From contig NZ_PDWK01000023.1 of the NCBI RefSeq assembly GCF_010093135.1, positions 1-44,072 on the forward strand: a stretch of 44,072 nucleotides of DNA, in the 5' to 3' direction. This DNA comes from Pseudoxanthomonas taiwanensis. Lineage in GTDB: Bacteria > Pseudomonadota > Gammaproteobacteria > Xanthomonadales > Xanthomonadaceae. Both the position numbers and the translations under genes were made by a program. This document shows positions 30,552 through 41,944 of the stretch, piece after piece. Below the pieces are notes generated by a model. It did no database searches. It was given only the letters and a program-made list of their open reading frames with translations, and was not told the DNA's origin. The number at the start of each line of letters is the position of its first letter. Position 1 is the stretch's first letter.

Positions 30552-31178
30552 ATGGCTCGTTACATCGGTCCTACCTGCAAGCTGGCGCGCCGCGAAGGCG
30601 CCGACCTGTTCCTGAAGAGCCCGGCCCGTGCGCTGGATTCCAAGTGCAAGCTGGAGCAGAAGCCCGGCCAGCACGGTGCCGCGCGCAAGGGCAAGCTGTC
30701 CGACTACGCCACCCAGCTGCGCGAGAAGCAGAAGGTCAAGCGCATCTACGGCCTGCTCGAGCGCCAGTTCCGCAACTACTACAAGAAGGCCTCGACCCGG
30801 AAGGGCAACACCGGCGAGACCCTTCTGCAGCTGCTGGAGACCCGCCTGGACAACGTCGTGTACCGCATGGGCTTCGCGGTGACCCGTCCGTCCGCCCGCC
30901 AGCTGGTCTCGCACCGTGGCGTGCTGGTCAACGGCAAGCCGGTCAACCTGCCATCGTACCAGGTCAAGGCCGGCGACACGATCTCGCTGTCGGAGAAGGC
31001 GCAGAAGCAGCTGCGCGTCCAGGAGGCCCTGACCCTCGCCGAGCAGCACGACCTGATCCCGTCCTGGGTCGAGGTCGATGCCAAGAAGTTCACTGGCGTG
31101 TTCAAGGCCGTCCCGGACCGCGCCGACCTGCCGGCGGACATCAACGAAGCGCTGATCGTCGAGCTGTATTCGAAGTAA
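30552..31178 (+). CDS. rpsD: 30S ribosomal protein S4
   Basis: S4 nucleates 30S assembly at the five-way junction of 16S rRNA, takes part in rRNA antitermination, and in E. coli represses the alpha operon. The 208-residue product begins [20 protein letters not shown]. It carries the S4 RNA-binding domain (about 98-160, with [20 protein letters not shown]) and lacks zinc-binding Cys clusters. A perfect 11-bp hairpin stands after its stop. Confidence 0.97.
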   Translation: MARYIGPTCKLARREGADLFLKSPARALDSKCKLEQKPGQHGAARKGKLSDYATQLREKQKVKRIYGLLERQFRNYYKKASTRKGNTGETLLQLLETRLDNVVYRMGFAVTRPSARQLVSHRGVLVNGKPVNLPSYQVKAGDTISLSEKAQKQLRVQEALTLAEQHDLIPSWVEVDAKKFTGVFKAVPDRADLPADINEALIVELYSK

Positions 31179-31190
31179 TCGTGGCAGCCC

Positions 31191-31215
31191 GCCGCGCCTG
31201 GCCTCCAGGCGCGGC
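31191..31215 (+). other. 11-bp hairpin between rpsD and rpoA
   Basis: GCCGCGCCTGG (31191-31201) and CCAGGCGCGGC (31205-31215) form a perfect stem with a CCT loop, 13 nt after rpsD. No T-tract follows. It could protect or process the mRNA so that rpsD and rpoA are expressed at different levels. The rest of the 160-nt gap shows only the rpoA ribosome site (GCAGGAG). Confidence 0.5.
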
Positions 31216-31338
31216 GCCGCATTCCCACCCCGGCCGGATCGCGTCGCCCCGCCACATCCGGCCGCCCCCCGGACAAGGGGCCACACATCAGGGCCGGCGG
31301 TTCGCAGATCGTCGGTCCATTGCAGGAGAATCCGCAAC

Positions 31339-32337
31339 ATGACGGTTACCGCCAACCAGGTCCTGCGTCCCCGCGGACCGCAGATCGAACGCCTCAACGG
31401 CAATCGCGCCAAGATCGTGATCGAGCCGCTCGAGCGCGGCTACGGCCATACGCTCGGCAACGCGCTGCGCCGCGTGCTGCTGTCCTCGATCCCGGGCTTC
31501 GCGATTACCGAGGTCGAGATCGACGGCGTGCTGCATGAGTACACCACGGTCGAGGGCCTGCAGGAGGACGTGCTCGAGGTCCTGCTGAACCTGAAGGACG
31601 TGGCCATCCGCATGCACAGCGGCGAGAGCACCACCGTGACCCTGAGCAAGCAGGGCCCGGGCGTGGTCACCGCTGGTGACATCAAGACCGACCACAACGT
31701 CGAGATCGTCAACCCCGACCACGTCATCTGCCACCTGACCAAGGACACGGCGCTGAACATGCGCCTGAAGGTGGAGCGCGGCCTGGGTTACCAGCCGGCC
31801 ACCGCCCGTCGCCGTCCGGACGAGGAGACCCGCGCGATCGGCCGCCTGATGCTGGACGCATCGTTCTCGCCGGTGCGCCGCGTCGCCTATTCGGTCGAGG
31901 CCGCGCGCGTGGAGCAGCGCACCGACCTGGACAAGCTGGTCATCGACATCGAGACCAACGGCACCATCGACGCCGAGGAGGCCGTGCGCACCGCCGCCGA
32001 CATCCTCACCGACCAGCTGTCCGTGTTCGGCGACTTCACGCACCGCGACCGCGGCGCCGCCAAGCCGACCCCGGCCGGCGTGGATCCGATGCTGCTGCGT
32101 CCGATCGACGACCTGGAGCTGACCGTGCGCTCGGCCAACTGCCTGAAGGCCGAGAGCATCTACTACATCGGCGACCTGATCCAGAAGACCGAGGTCGAGC
32201 TGCTCAAGACCCCGAATCTGGGCAAGAAGTCGCTCACCGAGATCAAGGAAGTGCTGGCCCAGCGCGGCCTGTCGCTTGGCATGAAGCTGGAGAACTGGCC
32301 GCCGGCCGGCATCGCCCAGCACGGCATGCTCGGCTGA
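31339..32337 (+). CDS. rpoA: DNA-directed RNA polymerase subunit alpha
   Basis: The alpha dimer scaffolds assembly of beta and beta', and its C-terminal domain contacts UP elements and activators. The 332-residue product has an N-terminal domain (about 1-235) with [20 protein letters not shown], a linker, and an alpha-CTD (about 250-325). The CTD holds [18 protein letters not shown] (the R and N of RSAN match E. coli R265 and N268) and [15 protein letters not shown]. Length is close to E. coli (329). An unusually long 293-nt gap precedes rplQ. Confidence 0.98.
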   Translation: MTVTANQVLRPRGPQIERLNGNRAKIVIEPLERGYGHTLGNALRRVLLSSIPGFAITEVEIDGVLHEYTTVEGLQEDVLEVLLNLKDVAIRMHSGESTTVTLSKQGPGVVTAGDIKTDHNVEIVNPDHVICHLTKDTALNMRLKVERGLGYQPATARRRPDEETRAIGRLMLDASFSPVRRVAYSVEAARVEQRTDLDKLVIDIETNGTIDAEEAVRTAADILTDQLSVFGDFTHRDRGAAKPTPAGVDPMLLRPIDDLELTVRSANCLKAESIYYIGDLIQKTEVELLKTPNLGKKSLTEIKEVLAQRGLSLGMKLENWPPAGIAQHGMLG

Positions 32338-32630
32338 GCAACGCCCCCCGGCCGGCGCCCCCGGGTGCCGGCCGCCCGGGTACCGGTCCGGCCACGGAGG
32401 CCGGGCCAGGCTCCCTCCCGGGAGCCAACGCAGTCGGCACCAGGACAGGGCCGCGACACCGCTTCACAGACGCCTGCGTTCCGGCGCAGGGCAGCAAGCG
32501 TCGACGGGCATGAAGCCCGCGGCGACTCTCCGGCCAGGACGGCCGGTTCGGGCCAGCGCAGTCCAATGCTTCAACGCCTGGATGGCGACAGCGATACACA
32601 ACGATTCAACATTCAACAGGAACCAGAGCC
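32338..32630 (+). other. long non-coding gap rpoA-rplQ
   Basis: 293 nt without a supported gene. The first part is full of GC palindromes. A clean hairpin CCTGCG/CGCAGG (32473-32478/32485-32490, loop TTCCGG) lies in the middle. The last 40 nt before rplQ turn A-rich (ACACAACGATTCAACATTC) with AGGA as ribosome site. In E. coli this gap is about 40 nt. The extra sequence may be a leader that uncouples rplQ from rpoA, but no clear promoter was found. Confidence 0.4.
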
Positions 32631-33002
32631 ATGCGCCACCAGAAAGCCGGTCGCAAGTTCAGCCGCACCAGCGCCCACCGCCAAGCCATGTTCCGCAACA
32701 TGGCCGCGTCGCTGTTCAAGCACGAGATCATCAAGACCACGCTCCCCAAGGCCAAGGAGCTGCGTCGCGTCGCCGAGCCGCTGATCACGCTGGCCAAGGT
32801 CGACAGCGTGGCCAACCGCCGTCTGGCCTTCGCCCGCCTGCGTGACAAGGAGGCCGTCGGCAACCTGTTCACCATGCTGGGCCCGCGCTACCAGAACCGC
32901 CCGGGTGGCTACCTGCGCATCCTCAAGTGCGGTTTCCGCGCCGGCGACAACGCGCCGATGGCCTACGTCGAGCTGGTCGACCGTCCACAGGCGGCCGAGT
33001 GA
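32631..33002 (+). CDS. rplQ: 50S ribosomal protein L17
   Basis: L17 is an early-assembling 50S protein near the tunnel exit. The 123-residue protein begins [20 protein letters not shown] and contains [20 protein letters not shown] and [20 protein letters not shown]. The length is close to E. coli (127). Last gene of the alpha operon, followed by a strong hairpin. Confidence 0.97.
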   Translation: MRHQKAGRKFSRTSAHRQAMFRNMAASLFKHEIIKTTLPKAKELRRVAEPLITLAKVDSVANRRLAFARLRDKEAVGNLFTMLGPRYQNRPGGYLRILKCGFRAGDNAPMAYVELVDRPQAAE

Positions 33003-33029
33003 GCGCGCCGCACAAGCTGCCAAGTCCGT

Positions 33030-33055
33030 GGAACCCCGGCCCAGGCCGGGGTTCC
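33030..33055 (+). terminator. terminator hairpin of the alpha operon
   Basis: GGAACCCCGGC (33030-33040) and GCCGGGGTTCC (33045-33055) form a perfect 11-bp stem around CCAG, 27 nt after rplQ. Only GCGTTCC follows, so there is no proper T-tract; the stem itself is very stable. Weakly promoter-like GGGGAATAATCGG follows at about 33091-33103, ahead of dsbB. Confidence 0.6.
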
Positions 33056-33129
33056 GCGTTCCGGGCCCCGGTTACGCGCGCGCGGCGGATGGGGAATAAT
33101 CGGGCGATCCCCACGCGGTGCCGTTGCCG

Positions 33130-33648
33130 ATGAATCCTTTCCAGTGGAGTTTCCGTGCCCAGTTCCTCGCCGGTTTCCTCGGCTGCGCGGCGATCCTGGC
33201 CTACGCCATCCACACCCAGCTCAACCTGGGCCTGGAGCCGTGCCCGCTGTGCATCTTCCAGCGCATCGCCTACGCGGCGCTGGGCCTGGTGTTCCTGGTG
33301 GGCGGGCTGCACGGCCCGCGCGGGGCCGGTGGACGCCGCGCGTACGGCGCGCTGGTGGCGCTGGCGGCGCTGGCGGGCATCGGCATCGCCGGCCGCCACC
33401 TCTGGCTGCAGATGCAGCCGCCCACGGGCGCGCCCACCTGCGGGGTGCCGCTGTCGTTCATGCGGGAGACCATGGGCCCGCTGGAGCTGGTGCGCAAGGT
33501 GCTCACCGGCACCGGCGACTGCGGCACCGTGGACTGGACCTTCCTCGGCCTGTCCATGCCGGCCTGGAGCCTGATCGGCCTGGTCCTGCTGGGGGGCTGG
33601 GGCCTGCAGGCGGCCCTGCGCCGGCGCAAGGGCCGCTACCGCCCCTGA
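33130..33648 (+). CDS. dsbB: disulfide bond formation protein B (DsbB)
   Basis: DsbB is the inner-membrane oxidoreductase that reoxidises periplasmic DsbA and passes electrons to quinone. The 172-residue protein has four membrane spans (about 10-28, 44-60, 70-88 and 141-160). Both periplasmic cysteine pairs are present: C38-P-L-C41 in the first loop, and C104 with C131 in the second, nearly the E. coli numbering (41/44, 104/130). R45, after CIFQ, matches the quinone-binding Arg48 of E. coli. I prefer ATG 33130 to the GTG at 33118 because MNPFQWSFRAQF fits the family. It stands alone between the alpha operon and the DAHP synthase. Confidence 0.93.
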   Translation: MNPFQWSFRAQFLAGFLGCAAILAYAIHTQLNLGLEPCPLCIFQRIAYAALGLVFLVGGLHGPRGAGGRRAYGALVALAALAGIGIAGRHLWLQMQPPTGAPTCGVPLSFMRETMGPLELVRKVLTGTGDCGTVDWTFLGLSMPAWSLIGLVLLGGWGLQAALRRRKGRYRP

Positions 33649-33685
33649 GCGGCTCCCCGTCTTCCCTACACCGGGCTTCCTCCAC

Positions 33686-35080
<1,395 letters not shown>

Positions 35081-35201
35081 TCCCGCGCGGCGCTTGCGCG
35101 CCGCTCACGCCCGGGATGGCAGCATGGGGCACCACCGGTGCGCCATGCGGCCGCTGGCCGGTCGCATGGCTGCCTCCCACGGCAACGCGAGGAGCAGAGC
35201 G

Positions 35202-36365
35202 ATGTCCGACCCGTCGTACGCCACGGCCGCCTGGGCCGCGCCAGACTGGCGCCTGCTGGGCGCCTACGCCATTCCCATCGGCGCCGCGCTGCTGCTGGGC
35301 CTGCTGGTGCACTTCGTGCTGCGCCGGCTGGCCAGGCGCATCGCGCTGAAGGAATCCACCCGCGCCCGCATCGCCCACGCAGTGATCCTGCCGCTGGCCT
35401 TCGCGCTGCCGCTGATGTTCCTGGGCGCCGCACTGCGCGCGGTGCCGATGCCGGAGGCGCACCTGCAGGCCTGGGTTCACGGCCTGCGCCTGGCCGTGTT
35501 CGCCTGCTTCACCTGGCTGCTGGTGCGCATCGTCGGCGCGGTCGAGGCCTCGATCCTGCGCCACAACCCGATGGAGGTGGCCGACAACCTGCACGCACGC
35601 CGGATCCAGACCCAGACCCGGGTACTGGGCCGCGTGGCCCAGGGCGCGATCCTCCTGCTCGGCACGGCGCTGGCGCTGATGACCTTCCCGGCGGTGCGCC
35701 AGGTGGGCGCGACCCTGCTGGCCTCGGCGGGCATCGCCGGCCTGGTCGCCGGCATCGCCGCCCGGCCGGTGTTCGGCAACCTGATCGCCGGCCTGCAGAT
35801 CGCCTTGGCCCAGCCGATCCGCCTGGACGACGTGGTGATCGTGGAAGGGGAGTGGGGCAGGATCGAGGAGATCACCAGCACCTACGTGGTGGTGCGGATC
35901 TGGGACGAGCGGCGCCTGGTGGTGCCGCTGTCCTGGTTCATCGAGAACCCGTTCCAGAACTGGACCCGCCGCACCGCGCAGATGCTCGGCACCGCCTTCC
36001 TGTGGCTGGACTACCGCACGCCGATGGAGGAGGTGCGGGCCGAGCTGGAGCGCATCTGCCGCGCCGATCCGCGCTGGGACGGACGGGTCTGCACCGCCCA
36101 GGTCACCGAGACCGGCGAGCACGTGATGCAGGTACGCCTGCTGGTGAGCGCGCGCGACTCCGGCGAGGCCTTCGACCTGCGCTGCGCGGTGCGCGAGCGC
36201 ATGATCGATTTCCTGGCCCGCCACCATCCCTACGCATTGCCGCGGCTGCGCGCGCAGATCGACCGTGATGCCGGCCCGGCGGCGCCACGGCGCGGCCCGG
36301 CGCCCGGCGCGCCGGACTCGCCGCGGGCCGAGGACGGTGGGGCCGCGGCCGCTCCGCCGGCCTGA
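35202..36365 (+). CDS. MscS-family mechanosensitive ion channel
   Basis: Small-conductance mechanosensitive channels open under membrane tension and release solutes on osmotic downshift. ATG 35202 with GAGGAG 7 nt upstream gives 387 residues. There are about five hydrophobic segments (roughly 17-37, 55-75, 87-107, 132-152 and 158-190). The last is the Gly/Ala-rich pore helix (GIAGLVAGIAARPVFGNLIA), followed by the beta domain with IRLDDVVIVEGEWGRIEEI and LSWFIENPFQNWTRR. The C-terminus is a low-complexity Ala/Pro tail (about 355-387). It is larger than E. coli MscS (286) because of extra N-terminal spans. It ends one base before the convergent amidase gene. Confidence 0.9.
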   Translation: MSDPSYATAAWAAPDWRLLGAYAIPIGAALLLGLLVHFVLRRLARRIALKESTRARIAHAVILPLAFALPLMFLGAALRAVPMPEAHLQAWVHGLRLAVFACFTWLLVRIVGAVEASILRHNPMEVADNLHARRIQTQTRVLGRVAQGAILLLGTALALMTFPAVRQVGATLLASAGIAGLVAGIAARPVFGNLIAGLQIALAQPIRLDDVVIVEGEWGRIEEITSTYVVVRIWDERRLVVPLSWFIENPFQNWTRRTAQMLGTAFLWLDYRTPMEEVRAELERICRADPRWDGRVCTAQVTETGEHVMQVRLLVSARDSGEAFDLRCAVRERMIDFLARHHPYALPRLRAQIDRDAGPAAPRRGPAPGAPDSPRAEDGGAAAAPPA

Positions 36366-36366
36366 G

Positions 36367-37968
36367 TCAGCGCGGTTGCCGGACCCTGGCGGTGGGCGCG
36401 AAGGCGGGTGGGCGCCGGGCGCGGGTCAGCGACTCGAAGGCGTGGCCGATGCGCAACAGGCGCGCCTCGCTCCAGGCCGGGCCGATGAAGGCCAGGCCCA
36501 GCGGCAGGCCGTCGCTGTGGCCCATGGGCACGGTCAGCGAGGGATAGCCGGCCACCGCCGCGGCGCCGTAGCTGCCGCCCGGGAAGCGGTCGCCGCCGCC
36601 CAGGTCGATCGGCCAGGCCACGCCGGTGGTCGGCGCCACCAGCACGTCCAGGGCCTGGGCGCGCAACGCCGCGTCGATGCCCTCCGGCCCCGCCAGGCGC
36701 CGGGCCCGGCTGCGCGCGGCGATGTACTCCGGGGCGTTCAGGCCGCCCCGCGCGGCCGCCTGCTCGAACAGCTCCTGGCCGAAATGGGGCATGACCCTGT
36801 CGGCATGGGCGCGGTTGTATCCGATCAGGTCCTCCAGGGTGCGCACCGGGGCCTGGCGCTGCTGCAGGTAGCGCTCCACGCCGGCCTTGAACTCGTGCAG
36901 CAGGACCTCGAGCTCGTCGTCCTCCCACTGGCCCTCGGTGGGGATCTCCGCGTCCACCACGACGGCGCCGGCCTGGCGCATGGCCGCCACGGCGCGCTCG
37001 GTGGCCTCGGCCACCGCCGGGGAGATGGCCATGTGCCGGCGCAGCAGGCCGATGCGCACGCCGCGCAGGGATGCCCCGCGCAGCTGCCCGGCGTAGTCGA
37101 AGGTGGCCAGCTGCGGATTGCGGGCGGTGGCCGGGTCGGCCGGGTCGCGTCCGGCGATGGCCGCCAGCAGCAGGGCGGCGTCCTCCACCGTGCGCGTCAT
37201 CGGTCCGGCGGTGTCCTGGCTGTGCGAGATCGGCACGATGCCGTCGCGGCTGACCAGGCCCACGGTCGGCTTCAGCCCCACCAGGCCGGTCACCGCCGCC
37301 GGGCATAGGATGCTGCCGTCGGTCTCGGTACCGATGCCGGCCACGGCCAGGTTGGCCGCCACCGCCACCGCGGTGCCGGAGCTGGAGCCGCAGGGCGAGC
37401 GGTCCAGGGCGTAGGGGTTGCGGGTCTGGCCGCCCGCCGAGCTCCAGCCGGAGGTGGAGCGGGTGGAGCGGAAGTTGGCCCACTCGCTCAGGTTGGTCTT
37501 GCCCAGGATCACCGCCCCGGCCTCGCGCAGGCGCTGCACCAGGAAGGCGTCGCGGTTGGGCCGGAAGCGGGACAGGGCCAGGGAGCCGGCGGTGGTGGCC
37601 ATCGGCGTGGCGTCGATGTTGTCCTTCAGCACCACCGGGATGCCGTGCAGGGGGCCGCGGACACGGCCGGCACGGCGCTCGGCGTCGCGCTCGGCCGCCT
37701 CGGTGCGGGCGGCCGGGTTGACCTCGATGTAGGCGTTCAGGCGCGGGCCGTTGCGGTCCAGCGCCACGATCCGCTCCAGGTAGGCCTGGACCAGGGCGTG
37801 GCTGGTGGTCTCGCCGCGCTCCATCGCCGCCTGCAGGTCGGCGATGCCGGCCTCGGCGTAGGCGAAGGGCTCCGCCGCCCGGGCGGGCGGGGGCGGCGCG
37901 TCGTCGACGTGGTCGCAGGCGGCCGGCAGGCAGGCCAGCAGCGCGGCCAGGAGTACCGCTGGGCGCAT
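36367..37968 (-). CDS. exported amidase (amidase-signature family)
   Basis: A 533-residue amidase-signature hydrolase that would cleave a C-N amide bond. The Ser-cisSer-Lys triad is visible as K115 (VVLKDNID), S195 (CGSSSGTA) and S219 (GTETDGSI); the spacings match those of family members such as fatty-acid amide hydrolase and Stenotrophomonas peptide amidase. The N-terminus is a hydrophobic signal with two candidate lipidation cysteines (C13 in LLAC, C18 in LPAAC), so it is probably periplasmic or a lipoprotein. This argues against a role as GatA, which is cytoplasmic and sits with gatB/gatC. The natural substrate is unknown. It runs tail to tail with the MscS gene with no terminator between. 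Confidence 0.88.
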   Translation of the reverse strand: MRPAVLLAALLACLPAACDHVDDAPPPPARAAEPFAYAEAGIADLQAAMERGETTSHALVQAYLERIVALDRNGPRLNAYIEVNPAARTEAAERDAERRAGRVRGPLHGIPVVLKDNIDATPMATTAGSLALSRFRPNRDAFLVQRLREAGAVILGKTNLSEWANFRSTRSTSGWSSAGGQTRNPYALDRSPCGSSSGTAVAVAANLAVAGIGTETDGSILCPAAVTGLVGLKPTVGLVSRDGIVPISHSQDTAGPMTRTVEDAALLLAAIAGRDPADPATARNPQLATFDYAGQLRGASLRGVRIGLLRRHMAISPAVAEATERAVAAMRQAGAVVVDAEIPTEGQWEDDELEVLLHEFKAGVERYLQQRQAPVRTLEDLIGYNRAHADRVMPHFGQELFEQAAARGGLNAPEYIAARSRARRLAGPEGIDAALRAQALDVLVAPTTGVAWPIDLGGGDRFPGGSYGAAAVAGYPSLTVPMGHSDGLPLGLAFIGPAWSEARLLRIGHAFESLTRARRPPAFAPTARVRQPR

Positions 37969-38047
37969 GGTTCCCCTCGTTCCCCGGGAAGTGCCGGACC
38001 GAGCCTACGTCGGCCGGCCCCTCCCAGGCAAACGGGGACGTGCCGGC

Positions 38048-39877
38048 TCAGGCGGCGCGCGAGGCGCGCTTGCGGTCGCTCTCGGTCAGCAGCTTCTTGC
38101 GCAGGCGGATGGCCTTGGGCGTGACCTCGACCAGCTCGTCGTCCTCGATGAACTCCAGCGCCTGCTCCAGCGACATGCGGATCGGCGGGGTGAGCTGGAT
38201 GGCGTCGTCCTTGCCGGCGGCGCGGATGTTGGTCAGCTGCTTCTCGCGCAGGGCGTTGACCGTCAGGTCGTTGTCCTTGGCGTGGATGCCGACCAGCATG
38301 CCCTCGTAGATGTTCTCGCCGGCGTCGATCAGCAGGCGGCCGCGCTCCTGCAGCATGTTCAGCGCGTAGGCCGGGGCCTGGCCCTGGCCGTTGGAGATCA
38401 TCACGCCGTTGGGGCGCTTAGCGATGGCGCCTTCCTGCTTCGGACCGTAGTGGTCGAAGATGTGGAACATCAGGCCGGTGCCGGAGGTGAGGGTCTTGAA
38501 CTCGCTCTGGAAGCCGATCAGGCCGCGCGCCGGGATGATGTAGTCCAGGCGCACCCGGCCCTTGCCGTCCAGCTCCATGTTGCGCAGCTGGCCCTTGCGG
38601 ATGCCCAGCTTTTCCATCACGCCGCCCTGGTGCTCCTCCTCGATGTCGACCACCAGCTGCTCGTACGGCTCCATCAGCTGGCCGTCGATCTCCTTGATGA
38701 TCACCTCGGGGCGGGAGACGCCCAGCTCGTAACCCTCGCGGCGCATGGTCTCGATCAGCACCGACAGGTGCAGCTCGCCGCGGCCGGAGACCTTGAAGCG
38801 GTCCGGGTCCTCGGTGTCCTCCACGCGCAGGGCGACGTTGTGCAGGGTCTCGCGCATCAGCCGCTCGCGGATCTGGCGGCTGGTGAGGAACTTGCCGCCG
38901 GAGAAGTCCTTGTGGCCGGCGAAGGGCGAGTTGTTGACCTGGAAGGTCATGGAGATGGTCGGCTCGTCCACGCTCAGCGGCGGCAGCGCCTCGGGGGCGG
39001 CCGGGTCGGTGAGCGTGTCGGAGATGCCCAGGCCCTCGATGCCGGAGATGGCGACGATGTCGCCGGCCTGGGCCTCGGCCGCCTCGTGGCGCTCCAGGCC
39101 GAGGAAGCCCAGCACCTGCAGCACCTTGCCCTGGCGCTTCCTGCCCTCGCGGTCGATCACCGCCACCGGCATGTTCGGGCGCACGCGGCCGCGCTGGATG
39201 CGGCCGATGCCGATCAGGCCCACGTAGCTGTTGTAGTCCAGCTGGCTGATGCGCATCTGGAACGGGCCGTCCAGGTCGACCTGCGGCGGCTTGACGTGCT
39301 GCATGATCGCCTCGTACAGCGGGGTCATGTCGCCGCTGTGGGCCTCGGGGTCCAGGCTGGCATAGCCGTTGAGCGCGGAGGCGTAGACCACCGGGAAGTC
39401 CATCTGCTCCTCGGTGGCGCCGAGCCGGTCGAACAGGTCCCAGACCTGCTCCACCACCCAGTCGGGGCGCGCACCGGGGCGGTCGATCTTGTTGACCACC
39501 ACGATCGGCTTGAAGCCCATCGCGAAGGCCTTCTGGGTCACGAAGCGGGTCTGCGGCATCGGGCCGTCCATCGCGTCCACCAGCAGCAGCACCGAGTCCA
39601 CCATCGACAGCACCCGCTCCACCTCGCCGCCGAAGTCGGCGTGGCCAGGGGTGTCCACGATGTTGATGCGGTTGCCCCTCCAGTTGATCGCCGTGTTCTT
39701 GGCCAGGATGGTGATGCCGCGTTCCTTCTCCTGGTCGTTGCTGTCCATCACGCGTTCGGCCAGCTGGGTGCGCTCGCTGAGGGTGCCGGACTGCTTGAGC
39801 AGCTGGTCGACCAGGGTGGTCTTGCCATGGTCGACGTGGGCGACGATGGCGATGTTGCGCAGGTTCTCGATGGACAT
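38048..39877 (-). CDS. typA: ribosome-associated GTPase TypA/BipA
   Basis: TypA/BipA is a translational GTPase related to EF-G and LepA that assists 50S assembly and stress or cold adaptation. The 609-residue protein has the P-loop A13-H-V-D-H-G-K-T-T21, [20 protein letters not shown], the [13 protein letters not shown] guanine motif, and the family-specific C-terminal domain with [16 protein letters not shown] and [19 protein letters not shown]. It ends [15 protein letters not shown]. It is transcribed away from the cyclophilin gene; the 160-nt divergent region holds AT-rich TATTATAAA (39929-39937), usable on either strand. Confidence 0.97.
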   Translation of the reverse strand: MSIENLRNIAIVAHVDHGKTTLVDQLLKQSGTLSERTQLAERVMDSNDQEKERGITILAKNTAINWRGNRINIVDTPGHADFGGEVERVLSMVDSVLLLVDAMDGPMPQTRFVTQKAFAMGFKPIVVVNKIDRPGARPDWVVEQVWDLFDRLGATEEQMDFPVVYASALNGYASLDPEAHSGDMTPLYEAIMQHVKPPQVDLDGPFQMRISQLDYNSYVGLIGIGRIQRGRVRPNMPVAVIDREGRKRQGKVLQVLGFLGLERHEAAEAQAGDIVAISGIEGLGISDTLTDPAAPEALPPLSVDEPTISMTFQVNNSPFAGHKDFSGGKFLTSRQIRERLMRETLHNVALRVEDTEDPDRFKVSGRGELHLSVLIETMRREGYELGVSRPEVIIKEIDGQLMEPYEQLVVDIEEEHQGGVMEKLGIRKGQLRNMELDGKGRVRLDYIIPARGLIGFQSEFKTLTSGTGLMFHIFDHYGPKQEGAIAKRPNGVMISNGQGQAPAYALNMLQERGRLLIDAGENIYEGMLVGIHAKDNDLTVNALREKQLTNIRAAGKDDAIQLTPPIRMSLEQALEFIEDDELVEVTPKAIRLRKKLLTESDRKRASRAA

Positions 39878-39928
39878 GAGGAATGGTCGCGCCGCGTCGC
39901 GCGCAGGGGAAGGGGACGGGAAGCCGGC

Positions 39929-39937
39929 TATTATAAA
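39929..39937. promoter_or_regulatory. AT-rich -10-like element between typA and the cyclophilin gene
   Basis: TATTATAAA is the only AT-rich run in the divergent gap. On the minus strand it contains a perfect TATAAT (39935 down to 39930), suiting typA; on the plus strand TATTAT could serve the cyclophilin gene. No -35 with correct spacing was found for either direction. Confidence 0.35.
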
Positions 39938-40037
39938 CGGTCATGTCCATTCGCCGGGGGTGTCCCCTGGCGTCCTTCAGGGAGCGGCCGGCCGCCAGGC
40001 GCGGGCGCCCCCGCCCACCCCGCGCAGGAGCCTGCCG

Positions 40038-40532
40038 ATGTCCCTCATTGCCCATTTCGACACCGTCCGTGGCCCGATCCGGGTCGAACTGCTGCCCGAC
40101 AAGGCGCCGCTCACGGTGGCCAACTTCGTCAACCTGGCCCGGCGCGGCTTCTACGACGGCCTGAACTTCCACCGCGTGATCGCCGACTTCATGATCCAGG
40201 GCGGCTGCCCCGAGGGCACCGGCCGCGGCGGCCCCGGCTACCGCTTCGAGGACGAGACCGACAACGGCGTGCGCCACGAGCGCGGCGTGCTGTCCATGGC
40301 CAACGCCGGCCCCAACACCAACGGCAGCCAGTTCTTCATCACCCACGTGCCGTGCCCGTGGCTGGACGGCCGCCACACCGTGTTCGGCAAGGTCATCGAG
40401 GGCCAGGACGTGGTGGACAGCATCGTCCAGGGCGACGTGATCAACTCCATCCGCATCGAGGGCGACGCCGAGGCCGTACTGGCCGCCAAGGCCGACCGCG
40501 TGGCCGAGTGGAACCGCCATCTGGACGCCTGA
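40038..40532 (+). CDS. ppiB: peptidyl-prolyl cis-trans isomerase, cyclophilin type
   Basis: Cyclophilins speed the cis-trans isomerisation of X-Pro bonds. ATG 40038, with GCAGGAG 7 nt upstream, gives 164 residues. No signal peptide is seen, so it resembles cytoplasmic PpiB rather than periplasmic PpiA. Active-site residues by comparison with human CypA are R46 in NFHRVI, F51, Q54, F100 in SQFFIT, W108 and H113; the Trp is the cyclosporin-contact residue. The frame is open far upstream only as a shadow of typA. Confidence 0.93.
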   Translation: MSLIAHFDTVRGPIRVELLPDKAPLTVANFVNLARRGFYDGLNFHRVIADFMIQGGCPEGTGRGGPGYRFEDETDNGVRHERGVLSMANAGPNTNGSQFFITHVPCPWLDGRHTVFGKVIEGQDVVDSIVQGDVINSIRIEGDAEAVLAAKADRVAEWNRHLDA

Positions 40533-40590
40533 TCGCGGCCATATGCCGCGCCGATCGGCGCCGATCCGGGCGGGGCGGCCCGGGGCCGCG

Positions 40591-40599
40591 TGGTAAAAT
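40591..40599 (+). promoter_or_regulatory. extended -10 promoter of mdh
   Basis: TGG followed by TAAAAT (40594-40599) is a good extended -10 element in otherwise very GC-rich sequence; there is no clear -35. It would start transcription near 40606, about 183 nt before mdh. Confidence 0.5.
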
Positions 40600-40605
40600 C
40601 GCGGG

Positions 40606-40788
40606 CCCGGACGACGGTATCCCGCGCGACCCCGCCGGCGCAGTGCCGGAGCGTGGCGCAGGGGCGACCCCCCGCCTTGGACCAAAGGCTGACGGCACCG
40701 GGTCGCGGCGTCCATTAACCTGCGCGACGCCGCGGCACGCGCGCCGCCCGCCCATTCTTTCCCCGCGACACCACAAGGATTTCCCGAG
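40606..40788 (+). promoter_or_regulatory. long structured mdh leader
   Basis: About 183 nt without a believable reading frame. It contains a 9-bp stem CGCGGCGTC/GACGCCGCG (40704-40712/40726-40734) with a 13-nt loop that includes ATTAACC, and several shorter GC helices upstream. The last 20 nt are unstructured and carry AAGGA as ribosome site. I do not recognise it as a known riboswitch. Confidence 0.35.
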
Positions 40789-41775
<987 letters not shown>

Positions 41776-41800
41776 GCCGGCGGGCGGCACGATGCGAGGA

Positions 41801-41829
41801 CAGGGCGGCTCCGGCCGCCCTGTCTTTTT
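41801..41829 (+). terminator. intrinsic terminator of mdh
   Basis: CAGGGCGGC (41801-41809) and GCCGCCCTG (41814-41822) form a 9-bp GC stem with a TCCG loop, followed by TCTTTTT. This is the clearest Rho-independent terminator in the window. Confidence 0.9.
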
Positions 41830-41944
41830 CCGTGGCCGCGGCGCGCGCGTCCGGCGCCGCGATTGGCCGGATGTGCGCGCCGCCTCGAAACGCGCGGCGC
41901 GGGCGTGCTAGGTTTCGCCCCTTTCAACCACCACGGGGAGACGC

